Below, in pieces: positions 32,701-44,166 of a DNA stretch of 64,000 nucleotides. A program made the translations under genes and the position numbers. The DNA is from Amorphophallus konjac (taxonomy: Eukaryota > Streptophyta > Magnoliopsida > Alismatales > Araceae). The stretch lies in assembly GCA_022559845.1 (NCBI GenBank), contig CM040121.1, forward strand, positions 513,402,566 to 513,466,565, given 5' to 3'. The notes under the pieces were generated by a model. That model was not told where the DNA came from. It ran no database searches and was given only the letters and a program-made list of their open reading frames with translations. Numbering within the stretch: position 1 is the stretch's first letter; each line of letters begins with the position of its first letter.

Positions 32701-33100
32701 CCTGTGATTGAGATCCTCCTTCCCCCCTTAACCCCGGGCTTTGAACCGCTGACTTAACGATATCATCTGTTTCTACGGTTGGTGTCATTATCTTGCCCGC
32801 CTTTCTGGCTTCGGTATGAAGTTCCATTTCCGCACATGAATATACGTTTGCCTCTCGAGGCCTCCTACTTTAGCGTTTAATCAAGGGTTGTCCTTCCTTG
32901 GAAGGACGTAATTAACGTCATAGCGTTCAGGGTATGACGGACTTCTGGTCCAGACACGATCACTCACAATCGACTGATTAGAAGTCAGATCGAGCGCACA
33001 ATAAAATTGTCACTTCGGTGACTGGCACGCCAATAAATAAATAATAAAAATAAATAAACAAATAAATAAAATAAACCAAATAAGATAAATGCGTCGAACA
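29779..33100 (+). repeat. 3' LTR of gypsy element
   Basis: Direct copy of 15897-19215 differing by about 25-30 mostly transition changes. It starts TGTTGACAGC, ends GTCGAACA and is followed by AAGGC. Confidence 0.93.
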
Positions 33101-33105
33101 AAGGC

Positions 33106-33190
33106 CAAGAAGGTTCCATCTTGAAAGAAAGGATCTCATATCTAAAGACAATTTGGAGAGAAGGAGGGGGAGCCATTTGATTTTCAAGAA
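33106..33190 (-). pseudogene. DUF7745-type protein, 5' part
   Basis: This is the in-frame upstream continuation of 14803-15896, interrupted by the gypsy element. The frame extends further upstream (to about 33230) without a clear ATG, with a Pro-Gly-rich stretch ahead of FLKIKWLPLL, so the start codon or an upstream exon is not resolved. Confidence 0.55.
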
Positions 33191-33655
33191 TCTCCTTGGT
33201 CCCGGTATAGTTGGATAATCCGGAGAAAAATAAAATAGGAAAAGAGAAGAGAAGAGGAATGTGATCAGAATTTTGAGAGAAGAAGAAGAGTAAAATAAGA
33301 GCTTAAGAATAAAGTCAAATAACTTACTTGGCCCATGATAATTCTTCCACTAATATGCCCAACAACTTCAGAAATCCTTAGAAATCCCATCCTAGGCTTC
33401 TTTGAAAGTCTCTGCATCATCACCATGTCCATCTTCTTCTTCGGGTGAAAAGCCCTGCGGTTCTCTGTTCTTGGTCTGCTGTTGAAGGCTCGGGTGTAAC
33501 ACTCAATCGTTTGATATATGCAGCAGAGGGCGAGCTTGCTTTTATAACGTTTCAGAGCTCTACTAGCTACCAGAACAATCATAGTTGCGTTCAAAGTGAG
33601 ATTCATTCGCTGGAGGTTTGTTTCCGAGCAGGGAACGGAGCGTCAGTGATAGAGT

Positions 33656-33843
33656 TAATTGACGACATAGATTATGGCGTCATTTCATTGATTAGCGACA
33701 TCGTTGATGTCATCATTTATTCAGCGCCTCTCATGCGGGCCTCGTTTGCAGTCCGATTTCAAATCAAATAGTGATCATAATTAATGGCATTTGGGCTGTC
33801 GTCATTTATGCTTTTAACACCTCTATGTAGAGTCGTCATTTCC
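33656..33843. repeat. Hairpin array D (about five eroded units)
   Basis: AATTGACGACA, ATTAGCGACA, AGCGCCTCTC, AATTAATGGC and TTAACACCTC units each end in a (G/A)TCATTT or TCGTTT tail. It is the same family as arrays A-C, upstream of the DUF7745 gene. Confidence 0.65.
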
Positions 33844-33879
33844 TAAGTTTACATTTTTCAACTGCTATGAACTTAAGTA

Positions 33880-34876
33880 TTTTTTATCTCGACGGAATTA
33901 ATTATATCATGCACTTATGATCATATTTTGATGATTCTTTGTTGAGCTAATGATTTTTGAGCACAGAGAAGGACAGGCTATGCAAGTCTTGAAATGATTG
34001 GATTTCTTCCACTGGTAACATCATTCTATCTTTTGTATCTCTCATGTATCCATTGTTACTATATAGTATCTACTCTACTATAGCATATCAAGGACCTTGT
34101 GGTTCTGATGAACCTAGAATTTGAGTTCCCCTTCATCAAAAATAATGATGATTCCAGGGAAATCTTGATCACACGGATAGGCCGTTGGGTCATTTAAGGT
34201 TTGGGACGACGGTTCCACTTTCTGAGTTGGTGCGTGGATAAACGGGCTTCGGCTTAGTATCAGCTTAGATATCTGGATTCCTGACTAAGTCTGGATGGTT
34301 TAGTAATATTATCCTTGATTATTTTCTATTTTAAGTTTATTTTAATTTTTCTTTTTAGCCCAGCATGCATCATGTAGGACTTTGAGCTTTAATGATGAAA
34401 ATCTTTATATTACGCCAATAATGAGAGCCGCTCGCTCTTAATTGAGTTGACATGGGATATTCCATTCAAAATCGAGTACTGTATTCTCCTTGAAGCCGCT
34501 CAGGCTAGTTCCTTAAAAGCATTCATTCGTTGGGTCTTTATCTCAATTCACTTTACTTTTCCTGCAAACCCATCTTGGTTGTAGCACGTCCACATTGGCT
34601 GGTGATCGCTCTCTAATGGTGTCTTTCCCTTCGTGCCCACGTGCACATTTCCTTTATTAGCTTAGTTTCTTCATCTAGCTAATCGTTGCTTTCTCGTAAC
34701 CATCCGAGGTTATTTCATTCAGAATCCTGGAAAGATTTCTAACACTTAGTGTCGGAGGCGTGTCACATCACACCTTGACATCTACTTATCAGTTCGTTCT
34801 CACTTCATTCCGCTTGTTGCACTTTCGCTTCATTCCGTCTCACTCTCTTGCAAAGCAGATGCTAAGGCGGGGCAGC
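33880..34876 (+). mobile_element. 3' internal tail of a Tat-like Ty3 element
   Basis: This matches, in inverted orientation, the stretch 52538-53560 of the young Tat-like element: shared words include GGATAGGCCGTTGGGTC-type and GTCCTACATGAATGCATGC-type segments and a CGTCCACATTGGCTGG-type segment. It ends in the polypurine tract AAGGCGGGGCAGC (34864-34876). There is no coding sequence. Confidence 0.75.
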
Positions 34877-35006
34877 TGTAGACACGCCAAAATCAATGCT
34901 ATGATGAATAAATCTCATGTCACCCCGTGACGCCCCAAAGTGGACTTCAATATTGGCTTAATATGAAGTGTTTCTAATTAATTGATATTTTTTCCATAAT
35001 AATTGT

Positions 35007-35304
35007 AATTAACGCCTGGAGGAAGGGCGTCATTTAATTGACGACCTGATTGGGGTCGTGGTTTATCAAATAAACGACTGCTCATACAGGCGTTGTTTCC
35101 TAAATTTTACGAATCCTAAACAAAATAAAAGTCAAAGAATTGACGCCCATCTATGGGGCGTTGATTATCTGACGCCATTTCAAGCAGGCATCATTTCACA
35201 ATTTTAATGAAGGAAAATCCTTTATTTCTATAATTAAATCCAAGAATTAGCGACTGCAGGGCCGTCATCATTTCAATTAACGCCCCTCTTCATGTCGTCA
35301 TTTT
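35007..35304. repeat. Hairpin array E in U3 (about seven units)
   Basis: Units start near 35010 (ACGCCT), 35041 (ACGACC/GGTCGT), 35073 (ACGACT/AGGCGT), 35140 (ACGCCC/GGGCGT), 35171, 35248 and 35279. They lie upstream of the TATA box at 35445, that is, in the regulatory U3 part. Confidence 0.8.
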
Positions 35305-35444
35305 CACTTCCGTCTCCGTTTCACCTGCTTCCTTCCAGTAGTGATCATTTCCCCATTTTACACATTGTGTTCGATTGAGAAGGGAGATCTTGCTGGAGGA
35401 TTGATATCCTTGTTTGAATCCTATTGAAGCAAGGAGTTTTTGGC

Positions 35445-35455
35445 CTATAAATACC
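35445..35455 (+). promoter_or_regulatory. LTR TATA box
   Basis: CTATAAATACC is followed by a short C-rich stretch. The counterpart in the young element is CTATAAATAGG. Confidence 0.8.
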
Positions 35456-36260
35456 CCCAGATGTTCCTCTCGCGCGAGAGGTTAAGAAGAACAAGAAGAG
35501 CTAACGCGAGAGGGCTAAAGAATACTGTGAGAGTTTACAGAGAGAAGAGAGTCTTCTCTTTTGCAGGTGATTCTTCCAAGGGCGTTCTTCCTCCAGGCGG
35601 CACCCTTCTTCCGTGGAGATTTCTTCTTCCACGGCGGAGCCTTCTTCCTCCCAATGGCTTCTTCCTACGGTAGCAAGCTCTTTTTTCTTATTTTTCTCCT
35701 TTACTGCTGCACACACAGCAGAAGGCTTCCCTCCCTTTAGCATTTTGTTGTCATTATTAGTACCTCATGCACTCTATTCTTCTAGCTATCTTGCTAGAGA
35801 AAGTCACGATCTTTGCATACGTTATACTTTGCTTTGCATATCATCCATAATCCCAACCTTGTTACTCCTTCTTAAGGGGTTTAAACCAAAACACATAAGG
35901 TGTGTTCATGCTTAATTTGATTGATTTTATATTTTTAGAGCATTGATACTACACATTTGGCTAATCCATATCTTTGTTTATTTTTGTGTGTTTTTCTTGC
36001 AAGGGTAATCAAGCTAGAAATCCCCTTCATCGGCCGGCCGGTAGAAGGAGGAAGAAAGAACTTGCAATCTCACCTGCTTCATACAAGGTACATGCGATCA
36101 TCCTATTTTTAAGGTAACCCCTCTGGCGATCACCCTCCTTTGAGCATCTCATGTTCATTCCCCTTTTTTCCTTATGTCCCACATATTTTAGCACATTTTT
36201 CCCCATTTTTATTTTAAATCTTTTTCTTCTCTTTAAAATGTCTATGTGGCACCGTTCACA

Positions 36261-39200
36261 AAACCAACAATCAATATGATTCTAATCTTTCTCTCTATTG
36301 GTCAGTCAATGCCTAAAGCTTATTAAGCAAGTGTGAAGCATCGGAACTCTATTCAATTTTTGAATTTTCATCATTTTCCAGATTTTTAAATTTTGGTTTG
36401 AGATGCATGAAATGCAACACATGCAAGTGATGACACGTGGGATGCTTAAGAAGCAATCAAAAAAATACGTATATATATATATATGCAACACAGCTCCCCC
36501 GTACTTATTTAAGAGAGGATAGGTATAAGAAGGGTGCATGAGGGTCATAACAACGGGAATGCACATATATAACACCTAGAAGATTGTGCAATAATATAAG
36601 AGAAGTCATGTAATAGTCAATGCAGTCAATCAATTTTCTGAATACATATTAAATCAAATTTCTAAATGTGTGAGTGAATAACATGAAAAATGATTATAGA
36701 CATATGGATATTCAGTTTTTCAAATCAGCACAATGATAGATTACACGGACTGCATTTCAATTATTTGAGAACAGCGTATTAGAGCTACGCTCTACCTCAA
36801 CAAATTTTCACACCAAATTTTTGTGATTTCACAAGGATAATCAGAATTTTTTCTAAGAGTGATCAGGTTCAAATATTTCCTTTTTACGCGAGTAGACGCA
36901 TAGAGCTCATGCCAGAATCCCCGGTTACTCAGAATACTGAACTATTTCACCTCATTTTGAACATAGGTACTTTAGTCAACACTTTTCAGAAATGAACCAC
37001 ATCACATCTCAGGTGACATGTGCCCAGTTTACTCAGTGAGAACTAGCATTGTTCTACCTTTCATTTTCATTCTAGATTTTTCAACAAAGATAGGTAGTCA
37101 TCTTTTTCCTCAACTGTCTCTTCAACATACATGCAGCAAGTTTAAAGTCTCTAGAGTGTTGAAAGGAAATTCCTATATCCTTATCTTTAACACTCATTTT
37201 CACATTTTGTGCATGAAGTGTATGGATTTGATTCAGCATGTATACCGAAAATAACATGAAAGCATAACAGTGCACCTCCCCCTAAATAGATGCACTTATG
37301 AAGTATGAACTCTCCCAGAGTGTATGACATGAAACACTCTAAAAATGACTCAAATGTAACTTTATTTAGCAAGAAGTATATGGTCTTAGAAATTTCAAAG
37401 GATGGGGGTGAATATCATATAATATCAAGCAAGCACACAGAGGGAATGTATGCAACATGCAATGCAAATATGCAATGTAATGCAAAATTGCTGATATCAA
37501 TTGAATGGATACCAACTGAATGAACTAAATACAGCTAATGCATGAGTTCTAATGCAATGCAGCCTATGAGGATATAAGAATGCAATGCAATATGCAAAGG
37601 CAAGATGCAAGTGCTTGTTTTTCAAACCAGTGAGACAAATGACATTCAAATTTTATTAATGAATCAAACAAGCATCTTTCATAACATGACCTTTATGAAT
37701 AAGGGTGCATACATGATCAAAAATTAAGCAATGCAACCCAGTTTTCAAAAATTGTTCAAAATAGATTTTCAAAAGTCTTTCACAAGTTTTTGAAATGAGA
37801 AATCCTCCACAAGCCAAATGTTTGGATTATTTGATCAAAAACATACTTTCAATTTAAATAGCTCAATTTAAGGATTCATTCACAAATCAACCAATCACAA
37901 GCCAGTCAAAAATTTTCAAGATCTGGTATGAGGCGGAGATTTTAGTCCGAAGACCCAGCTCAACGCATAGGGAATGGTTTCAAGTGGACATAATCCACTC
38001 TTCAACAGATGCCATTTGATATACCAGATATGCAGTTAAACTCAAAGGTGATCATGCAATTTTGATTGAGAAATATTCAATATTCAATCACTTCATACAC
38101 ATTTCTCAAGATTTTCAATTTGGTTCAACCAATTAGACAAGTTCATCACAGTATGCTAGTAAGTGACAGATCAAGTTTTCAGAATTGTATACCTGAGTTC
38201 AGTAGTCATCACCACATGCCCTCAAGAGTCAAAATCACTGATTTCATGAAGATCACATTTTTGCAAGCCCAATTCTTATATTTCCAAGGAATGATGCAGC
38301 ATAAGCTTTGAACACTTATCAAGCAACTTACATCATCACTTCACATTATGCATGAGTTATATAAATGATGTTTTAACAGAAAATCATGCATCCTATATGA
38401 CCTAAATGGACACGTGACTCATGATACCAGGCGGAGGCACATTTTCACGCATGGTGATAGGTTTCAGACAAGAATGACTTGCCCTTCCTCAAATCACCAT
38501 TTGATATACCATGTAGTCATGCAATGATAACCAAATGAGTGAATTTTCATTTTCATGAAATTCAATTATGCAATGGTGATTTATGAAAACTGCAATGCAT
38601 TCTAATGACAAAAATAGTTTTTTTTATTTTTATTCATGGAGATATGGTTAAAACAAGTATGAGTTTTTCAAATAGAGCTCAAAAATTTATTTTCAATACT
38701 TGTGCCTTGAGCATCCATCATCTTCCAAGCTTTCACCTGCGATCCAAAGAAGGTACAGTTCAGTTCATCCATTAAACTTATTTCAAAATCTCCTTGCACA
38801 ATCCTTGCAAATAAAGCATTATTAGTAGCTAAAAAAAATATTAACCACATATACTTGAACCACTAAAATGTCTTTACCTGATTGCCTCGTGAAAGGTGTT
38901 TGATGAACCTTACCTACTGAATCCATTTTTAATCAAAAGATGTGAGCCTCTCTTATCATACCTTGGGTACTTGCTTCAGCACATACAAGACTTTCTACAA
39001 ATTGTACACAATAACGGATGTTGAGTCGATCCTGGAGGTTGTTCTACAAGAACATCCTTACCCATCTCCTAGTACCAATTGAGAAAATTCTCATCATTTT
39101 TCATCCTTGCAAGGTATTCTTCCAGTTGATTCAAGCTTGGCTATGACTAGCCCATCATCAATTAAATTTTGGGAGTATAATCTACATCCAAGGGCAAAAA

Positions 39201-39884
39201 GACTTGATTTGTCAATTTGGATTCAAATTTATTAACAATGACATGACAAATTCCCATTAACAACTAATATCCCCTTAATAGCTTCAAACTTGATGCATGA
39301 CTCAGGTATGAACCTAAACACTAAGCCCATATGACAAATGTGGTTGCTCCCCCTTAGTTTGTGCATGAATGCAAGATGTTCAGTAACATCCTAATACCAT
39401 GTGCAGTCATGGATATGATGAAGACAAAACATGGATGTGATGAGTGCAAAACATGGATGTGATGAAGGCAAGACAGTTACAATTACATTATGGCATGAGT
39501 TCACAATGTCGAACTTTGCATGTCATGACAAAATGTGAAAGCATATGGCAAACTCAATGTATGTGGTGAAGGTTAATTGAAGGTATACAAACAACTCTTA
39601 ACAATATGCCATGTGACACTCGACATGCACAAGGTTATGTAATTGACAACGAATGAAATGCATGTTCAGGAATATGCATGATCACATGACTATATGACAT
39701 AAAATGAGTCAAAACATAACATAATCATTGCAGAAAGTAGGAGGGATATCACATGAGTGTTCAGATTCCTTTTTTTTATTTTTCTTTTAACCTTGCTTAT
39801 GTCACTTGACTCGTGTGCCTTACCTTCTTGATGAAAATAAATTTCATACTGTACACTCCATGGCACACCTACAAAATAGATTTC
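36261..39884 (-). other. AT-rich non-coding stretch, probably 3' interior of Sirevirus-like element 2
   Basis: No protein similarity was found. CTCCCCC/CTCCCCCT words at 36491, 37268 and 39348 are minus-strand AGGGGGAG tracts, as in element 1. A segment with TGGTATGAGGCGGAG and CATTTGATATACCA ends recurs diverged (37923-38040 and 38428-38510). TGCAATGCA-rich sequence lies at 37455-37600. No 3' LTR was identified to the left. Confidence 0.5.
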
Positions 39885-41516
39885 TCATTTGGCAATCTTA
39901 GATACCCAGATCCTTTTGGGTCCTTGTGGGTTAGCAGTAACATAAGCATGTGGTTTCCAATTTTTGACAAGATTCATATCGTCAATTTTCATCAAAAGAT
40001 AACCATGCATCATATGTCCAGATTTACCACAATAATCACAGCATGATTTTGAATACTTAAAAGTATGAGGATTCTTTGAAGCATGTGATTTTTTGTTCCA
40101 CTCCTGTTTCCCATTTGCAAAAGATTTTATTCTTTTCCTACATGCTTCTAAATCATCATTCTTCATTGTAAGATAATCATGCATGGCATGTCCATATTTT
40201 TCACAGTAAAAGCATGAGAGTTTATTTCTAGGTGGATATGTGTGTGTGACAAAGGTATGTTTAACATGCATGGTGGTGCTAGCAGTAATTTTGGATTTTT
40301 GATGCAAATTGATTTTCTTTATCGATGCATGTGTGTGTGCAACATGATTTTTCTTTTTCATATTTTCATTTGATCTTTTTGTTATCTGAGAAGATGATTG
40401 ATTTGGAGACCCATTTGATGTGCTGGCTATGTTTGAACTGTGTACAAAAGATGTATAAACTTTATTTTCAAACTTCTTTTTGTTCACAAGATTATAGCCC
40501 AGCCCTTCCCTTTGAAGATTTACCTTAATCCCCAAGATTTTATCCTGATTTTCTTTTCCTTTCACAAGCTTAGACAATGAAGCATTTAGATTAAGAATTT
40601 CCTTCTCAAGTGATGAAATGTGCAATTGATAGGAAACCATCTCATTTTCACAAGAATTAACTTGTTCGTGTAAAGTGGCATTGATGATTTTATGATTTTC
40701 AATTTCTTGCAACAATGCATGCACTTTTTCAGATTCATCAATATTCACCGATTTTCCTTTTTCAAAAGCAAGCAATCTTTCAGAAATAGCACTGTTCAAT
40801 CCCATCAGTTTCTCATTTTCTCTTGCAAGCTTTTGATCAAATTCATTTTGACCATTGTCCATTAGACTTATTCTCTCTTTCAGCTCTTTGTTTTCATTTC
40901 TCAGGGAGCAAATTTGATTTTTGTGAATTTCAAGATCGAACACATGAGCATCAATCAATTCCTTCAAGTGTGGGCATTCTTTACATGAGGAATTACAGTT
41001 ATTTTGTTCAGCATTCTTTTTCAATTTTTTATTTTCAGATTTTAACTTATTATATTTATTAGCAAGCTCATCATATGCAATCAACAACTCCTCGTAGCTA
41101 AATTCATCTTCATTATCAGAATCAGAATTTTTCTTTGAGCTTGATTCAACTTGCTGATCACTCCCTTGATCACTCGTGCCTGCCACAAGACATCTATCTT
41201 CATCCTTTTCCTTGAAGCCGGCTAAGCCATCCACTATATCCTTTGCGGAGCTGCAATAGGAGACAAAGGAAAAATGATTAGAATTAACTGCTATAGTAAA
41301 GAGATTTAAAACCAAACAATTTTGCTCATGTTTGAGCTCATGATCTGCAGTCCAGACAGCTTTGTCTTTAAGCAATTCGTAGGGACCATGTGAAATAAGC
41401 TTCCATAGCTTTGGGTCATATGAATTGACTAGACAGAGCATTCTTCCTAACCACAAATTAAAATTACAGCCATCAAACACCGGTGGAGAATTCAGGGTGT
41501 ACATGTTGGTAGTCAT
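39885..41516 (-). CDS. gag: Sirevirus-type copia gag, element 2
   Basis: An open frame of 543 codons starts at ATG 41516-41514, just inside the primer site. An N-terminal gag motif (PPVFDGCNFNLWLGRM; ISHGPYELL) is followed by long Glu/Lys/Asn coiled coils and two knuckle-like sequences, then GPKRIWVSK and the stop at 39885. The central gag region looks shortened (after SSAKDIVDGL). In both knuckles the last cysteine is tyrosine (CFYCEKYGHAMHDY and CDYCGKSGHMMHGY), so RNA binding through zinc is probably lost even though the frame is open. No pol follows. Confidence 0.85.
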   Translation of the reverse strand: MTTNMYTLNSPPVFDGCNFNLWLGRMLCLVNSYDPKLWKLISHGPYELLKDKAVWTADHELKHEQNCLVLNLFTIAVNSNHFSFVSYCSSAKDIVDGLAGFKEKDEDRCLVAGTSDQGSDQQVESSSKKNSDSDNEDEFSYEELLIAYDELANKYNKLKSENKKLKKNAEQNNCNSSCKECPHLKELIDAHVFDLEIHKNQICSLRNENKELKERISLMDNGQNEFDQKLARENEKLMGLNSAISERLLAFEKGKSVNIDESEKVHALLQEIENHKIINATLHEQVNSCENEMVSYQLHISSLEKEILNLNASLSKLVKGKENQDKILGIKVNLQREGLGYNLVNKKKFENKVYTSFVHSSNIASTSNGSPNQSSSQITKRSNENMKKKNHVAHTHASIKKINLHQKSKITASTTMHVKHTFVTHTYPPRNKLSCFYCEKYGHAMHDYLTMKNDDLEACRKRIKSFANGKQEWNKKSHASKNPHTFKYSKSCCDYCGKSGHMMHGYLLMKIDDMNLVKNWKPHAYVTANPQGPKRIWVSKIAK

Positions 41517-41565
41517 TGATCTGGATCTCTCTAGATCGTTAGATCTATGAAAAATTATAGCCTTA

Positions 41566-41579
41566 GCTCTAATACCAAT
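41566..41579 (-). promoter_or_regulatory. Primer-binding site of Sirevirus-like element 2
   Basis: The minus strand reads TTGGTATTAGAGC, one base off the initiator-Met site TGGTATCAGAGC, directly after GGGACTTCA. Confidence 0.85.
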
Positions 41580-43070
41580 TGAAGTCCCGCGATCAATGAC
41601 ACCCAAGAGGGGGGCGAATTGGGTGTTTACAAATTTTAAGAAAACTTTTGGCCCTTTTAAAATATGTAATAAAACACTAATTAAGATATTCAAATCTATT
41701 CAATCACAAATTGGATTTATCAAACTTTATTTTATGATGATATAGATTATGTAAGATATACGTGGATAAATCTGACAACAATTTACACTAACTCTCATGT
41801 AGAATCGAGGTAGAGGAAATGGACCAAACCACACAATTCAAACCACACTGCACAGCGATCTTTAAGGTGGTTCGGATGCAACGACGGGCAATCCTATGTC
41901 CACCCCTCACCAAACCCGGTGAGGCTTCACTCGGGGATAAATCCCCAAACAAAGACGACGCTCCAAATACACACACAGGACGACACCTGCCCACACACAC
42001 GAGGACGCACGTCAACACACACACACACACGGAGACGAGGACTCCAACACGATCCAACAACTGGATCAACAATACACACACACGTTGCGACAGATGCAGC
42101 GCTCCACACACTAAATCGACCGGATCTAAATAGATCCACACACACACACGTAGATCTAAGAAGATCCACGCACACACATGAATCAGACACGACACACATA
42201 CACGACCACGGATCCAAAATGATCCACACACACACAAGTGCTTACAGTTTTTGAGGAACACAAATGTAACACCCAACACACAAAGGCAATGAGGCACAGT
42301 TTAGAAAACTCTTGATTTGGCTGTATGCTGCTGATCTTTGAACGTGGCTTCAATCTTCACTTGAGCAGAGCTTGAAAGACTTTAGATGGATCTTGAGAAA
42401 CAATATTCTTTCACCTTTTAGCAGCCTTTTCTCGAATCCGTGCTTGCTTGCTTCTTCTTCTTTCTCCCTTGGGCAATCTTCCTTTGAATCCTTGCTTGCT
42501 TGCTTCTTCACTTCATTGGAGGTTGCTAGCTTCAGATTGAGCTTGAATCATCTTGGAAATAGATGATGAACTTGCTACACAAGGTATTGTTCACGGAGCT
42601 ACAGTACCCTCTTCTTCCTCCTTGGACAGCCTCCCCTTGGGATATCTTAGTTGGTTAGGGTTTATGACTCCAATGAGATGTTTTATAACCCTTGAATGGT
42701 CCATAGACATGCCCCAGACCAGATCCACAAATCCTGCCTTGATTGGTGGCAGTGGGCATAAACAATTGTGTGAAGATTCCTCTCCACGAGCTTGAAATCA
42801 AAAGGCAATATTGGGGGCTTCGGGGCGTTCGGTCGACCGGAGGCACTGGGTCAATCGACCGAAAATCTGCAGATAGAGCATTTTTGCATTCTGTCAAAAT
42901 CGGTCGACCGACCCTGTGGTGGCGGTCAACCAACATGCAACCAGTCGACCGACCACTGGCCGGCAGTCGACCGAACTTCTGCAGAGTTCCATCTTTTCGG
43001 TTCTGCCAATTCTGGTCGACCGGCCAAGGTCCGTTGGTCGACCGAAATGACCCAGACCTGCAAAAATGAA
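41580..43070 (-). repeat. 5' LTR of Sirevirus-like element 2 (outer end unresolved)
   Basis: The inner end is ACTTCA next to the primer site. The LTR holds an (AC)n-rich stretch with CACACA and CGGAGACG blocks (about 41968-42240) and a cluster of GGTCGACC palindromes (42831-43045). The outer end and partner LTR were not found, so the element is truncated or its other LTR is deleted. Confidence 0.65.
42831..43045. repeat. Cluster of GGTCGACC palindromes
   Basis: Copies of (C)GGTCGACCG(A) or close variants at 42831, 42850, 42902, 42925, 42944, 42967, 43013 and 43036 fall within 215 bp. Most are paired head to tail about 20-35 bp apart. Repeated palindromes in the U3 are known from Sireviruses. 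Confidence 0.85.
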
Positions 43071-44157
43071 GTGTTAGCCCAATGAAACATATCCATATGA
43101 TAAAGGCTTCATGTCCTCATTTATTTCATACATTTTGGGATTGGATTTAACTTTGTTTATGCATTTATAAGACTCAAACCATTTGAGCATATGTCATAAC
43201 ATAAAATGGCCTTAAGTACGGTCAATGCTCACTCTTGAAGATTATGCATGAAATGCGTTTATGAACAATGCAAAAGACTTAGAGAACCTTCATTTGCAAG
43301 CCACATCCAAGCTAAAAGGTTTCATGTTTAAGGTGCAAGAATGCGGTGTCAAGAAGAGGTATATGAGATACATATTGTGAGATCGATGCTAAGACAAGGT
43401 AAGAATCTCACCAATGGTTCTTGACAGTTCATGACATATACCACCTATTTTGGATTGTAGAAAAGCAAGATGCTTATCCACACGTTTGGTTAACCAGGCG
43501 ACTATGAGATTATAAGTTTGATCCTGCAAGCGAAATAGAAAAGGTGAATACATCATAAATTGAAATCTCTTGTAAAGTCAACAAAGTCACCCAAGGATCA
43601 AGACCATATAGCCATGCATTCAACCAATCATGTTGTAGCCTCAAAAGCCATTTTTCAACTCAATCATATTTAAACAACAACATGAATGTACACAGTCATC
43701 AATAACATGTGCAATCAACCATAAGTTTAGTTATCATCACTTAATCACACATTAAGTTTAGTTATCATCAAAACCATAACTCAACATGGATTAATGGTCT
43801 AGATTTTCTAAGTATTTTTTCTCCGCATATATTTTTTTAAAAATAGAATAAAATTTTAAAAATGTTTTACGAAATGAAAGATATTTTCAAGAAAGTTGTT
43901 GCTTTTTGTTTCTAGTTGTGTGACTCACCTTAGAAATATAGAGAGGGTGTAAAAGTTTAGTAGAATGAATAAAATAAAATTATTTTTGTTTCAAGTATAA
44001 TTGAATTAGATGGTATAAGACCAACCACAACCGTTGATAAAGCAAAGATGATAGATGAAAATCACAAGAGAATTAGAGGTTTTTGATAAGTAAAAATATC
44101 TAGAGGTGATCACATATATATCTTTAAAAATCTATGTATTCTATGTTTATATTTGTA
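43071..44157. other. AT-rich, no gene seen
   Basis: No ORF or repeat structure was recognised; part may be the outer U3 of the LTR to the left. Confidence 0.4.
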
Positions 44158-44166
44158 TTTCTTAAA

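Larger units (their letters stand above)
15897..33100 (+). mobile_element. Gag-only Ty3/gypsy retrotransposon, 17.2 kb
   Basis: LTRs of 3319 bp (15897-19215) and 3322 bp (29779-33100) are about 99 percent identical by eye. The 3' copy begins TGTTGACAGC and both end GTCGAACA; the 5' copy reads TATTGACAGC, a single G to A. The interior has a primer site (19220), one long gag frame (19334-23830, with one amber codon), and about 6 kb of non-coding hairpin arrays, then a polypurine tract. No pol is present. It is a young non-autonomous element that must borrow reverse transcriptase and integrase. The gag His-containing zinc motif points to the Tat side of Ty3 elements. Confidence 0.93.
34877..36260 (+). 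repeat. 3' LTR of the old Tat-like element
   Basis: The LTR starts TGTAGACACGCC straight after the polypurine tract. It holds hairpin array E (35007-35304), a TATA box CTATAAATACC (35445-35455) and a CATCGGCCGGCCGG segment (36032) that has a counterpart in the LTRs at 50671 and 59049. The end is placed at TTCACA (36260) by comparison with those LTRs; no target duplication was confirmed. Confidence 0.75.

Noticed and set aside
30066..32707. Short frames present in both gypsy LTRs
   Set aside because: LTR sequence duplicated with the element; none resembles a known protein.
41788..42297. 169-codon Cys/Val-rich minus frame and matching plus frames
   Set aside because: Made by the (AC)n-rich LTR sequence; no family resemblance.
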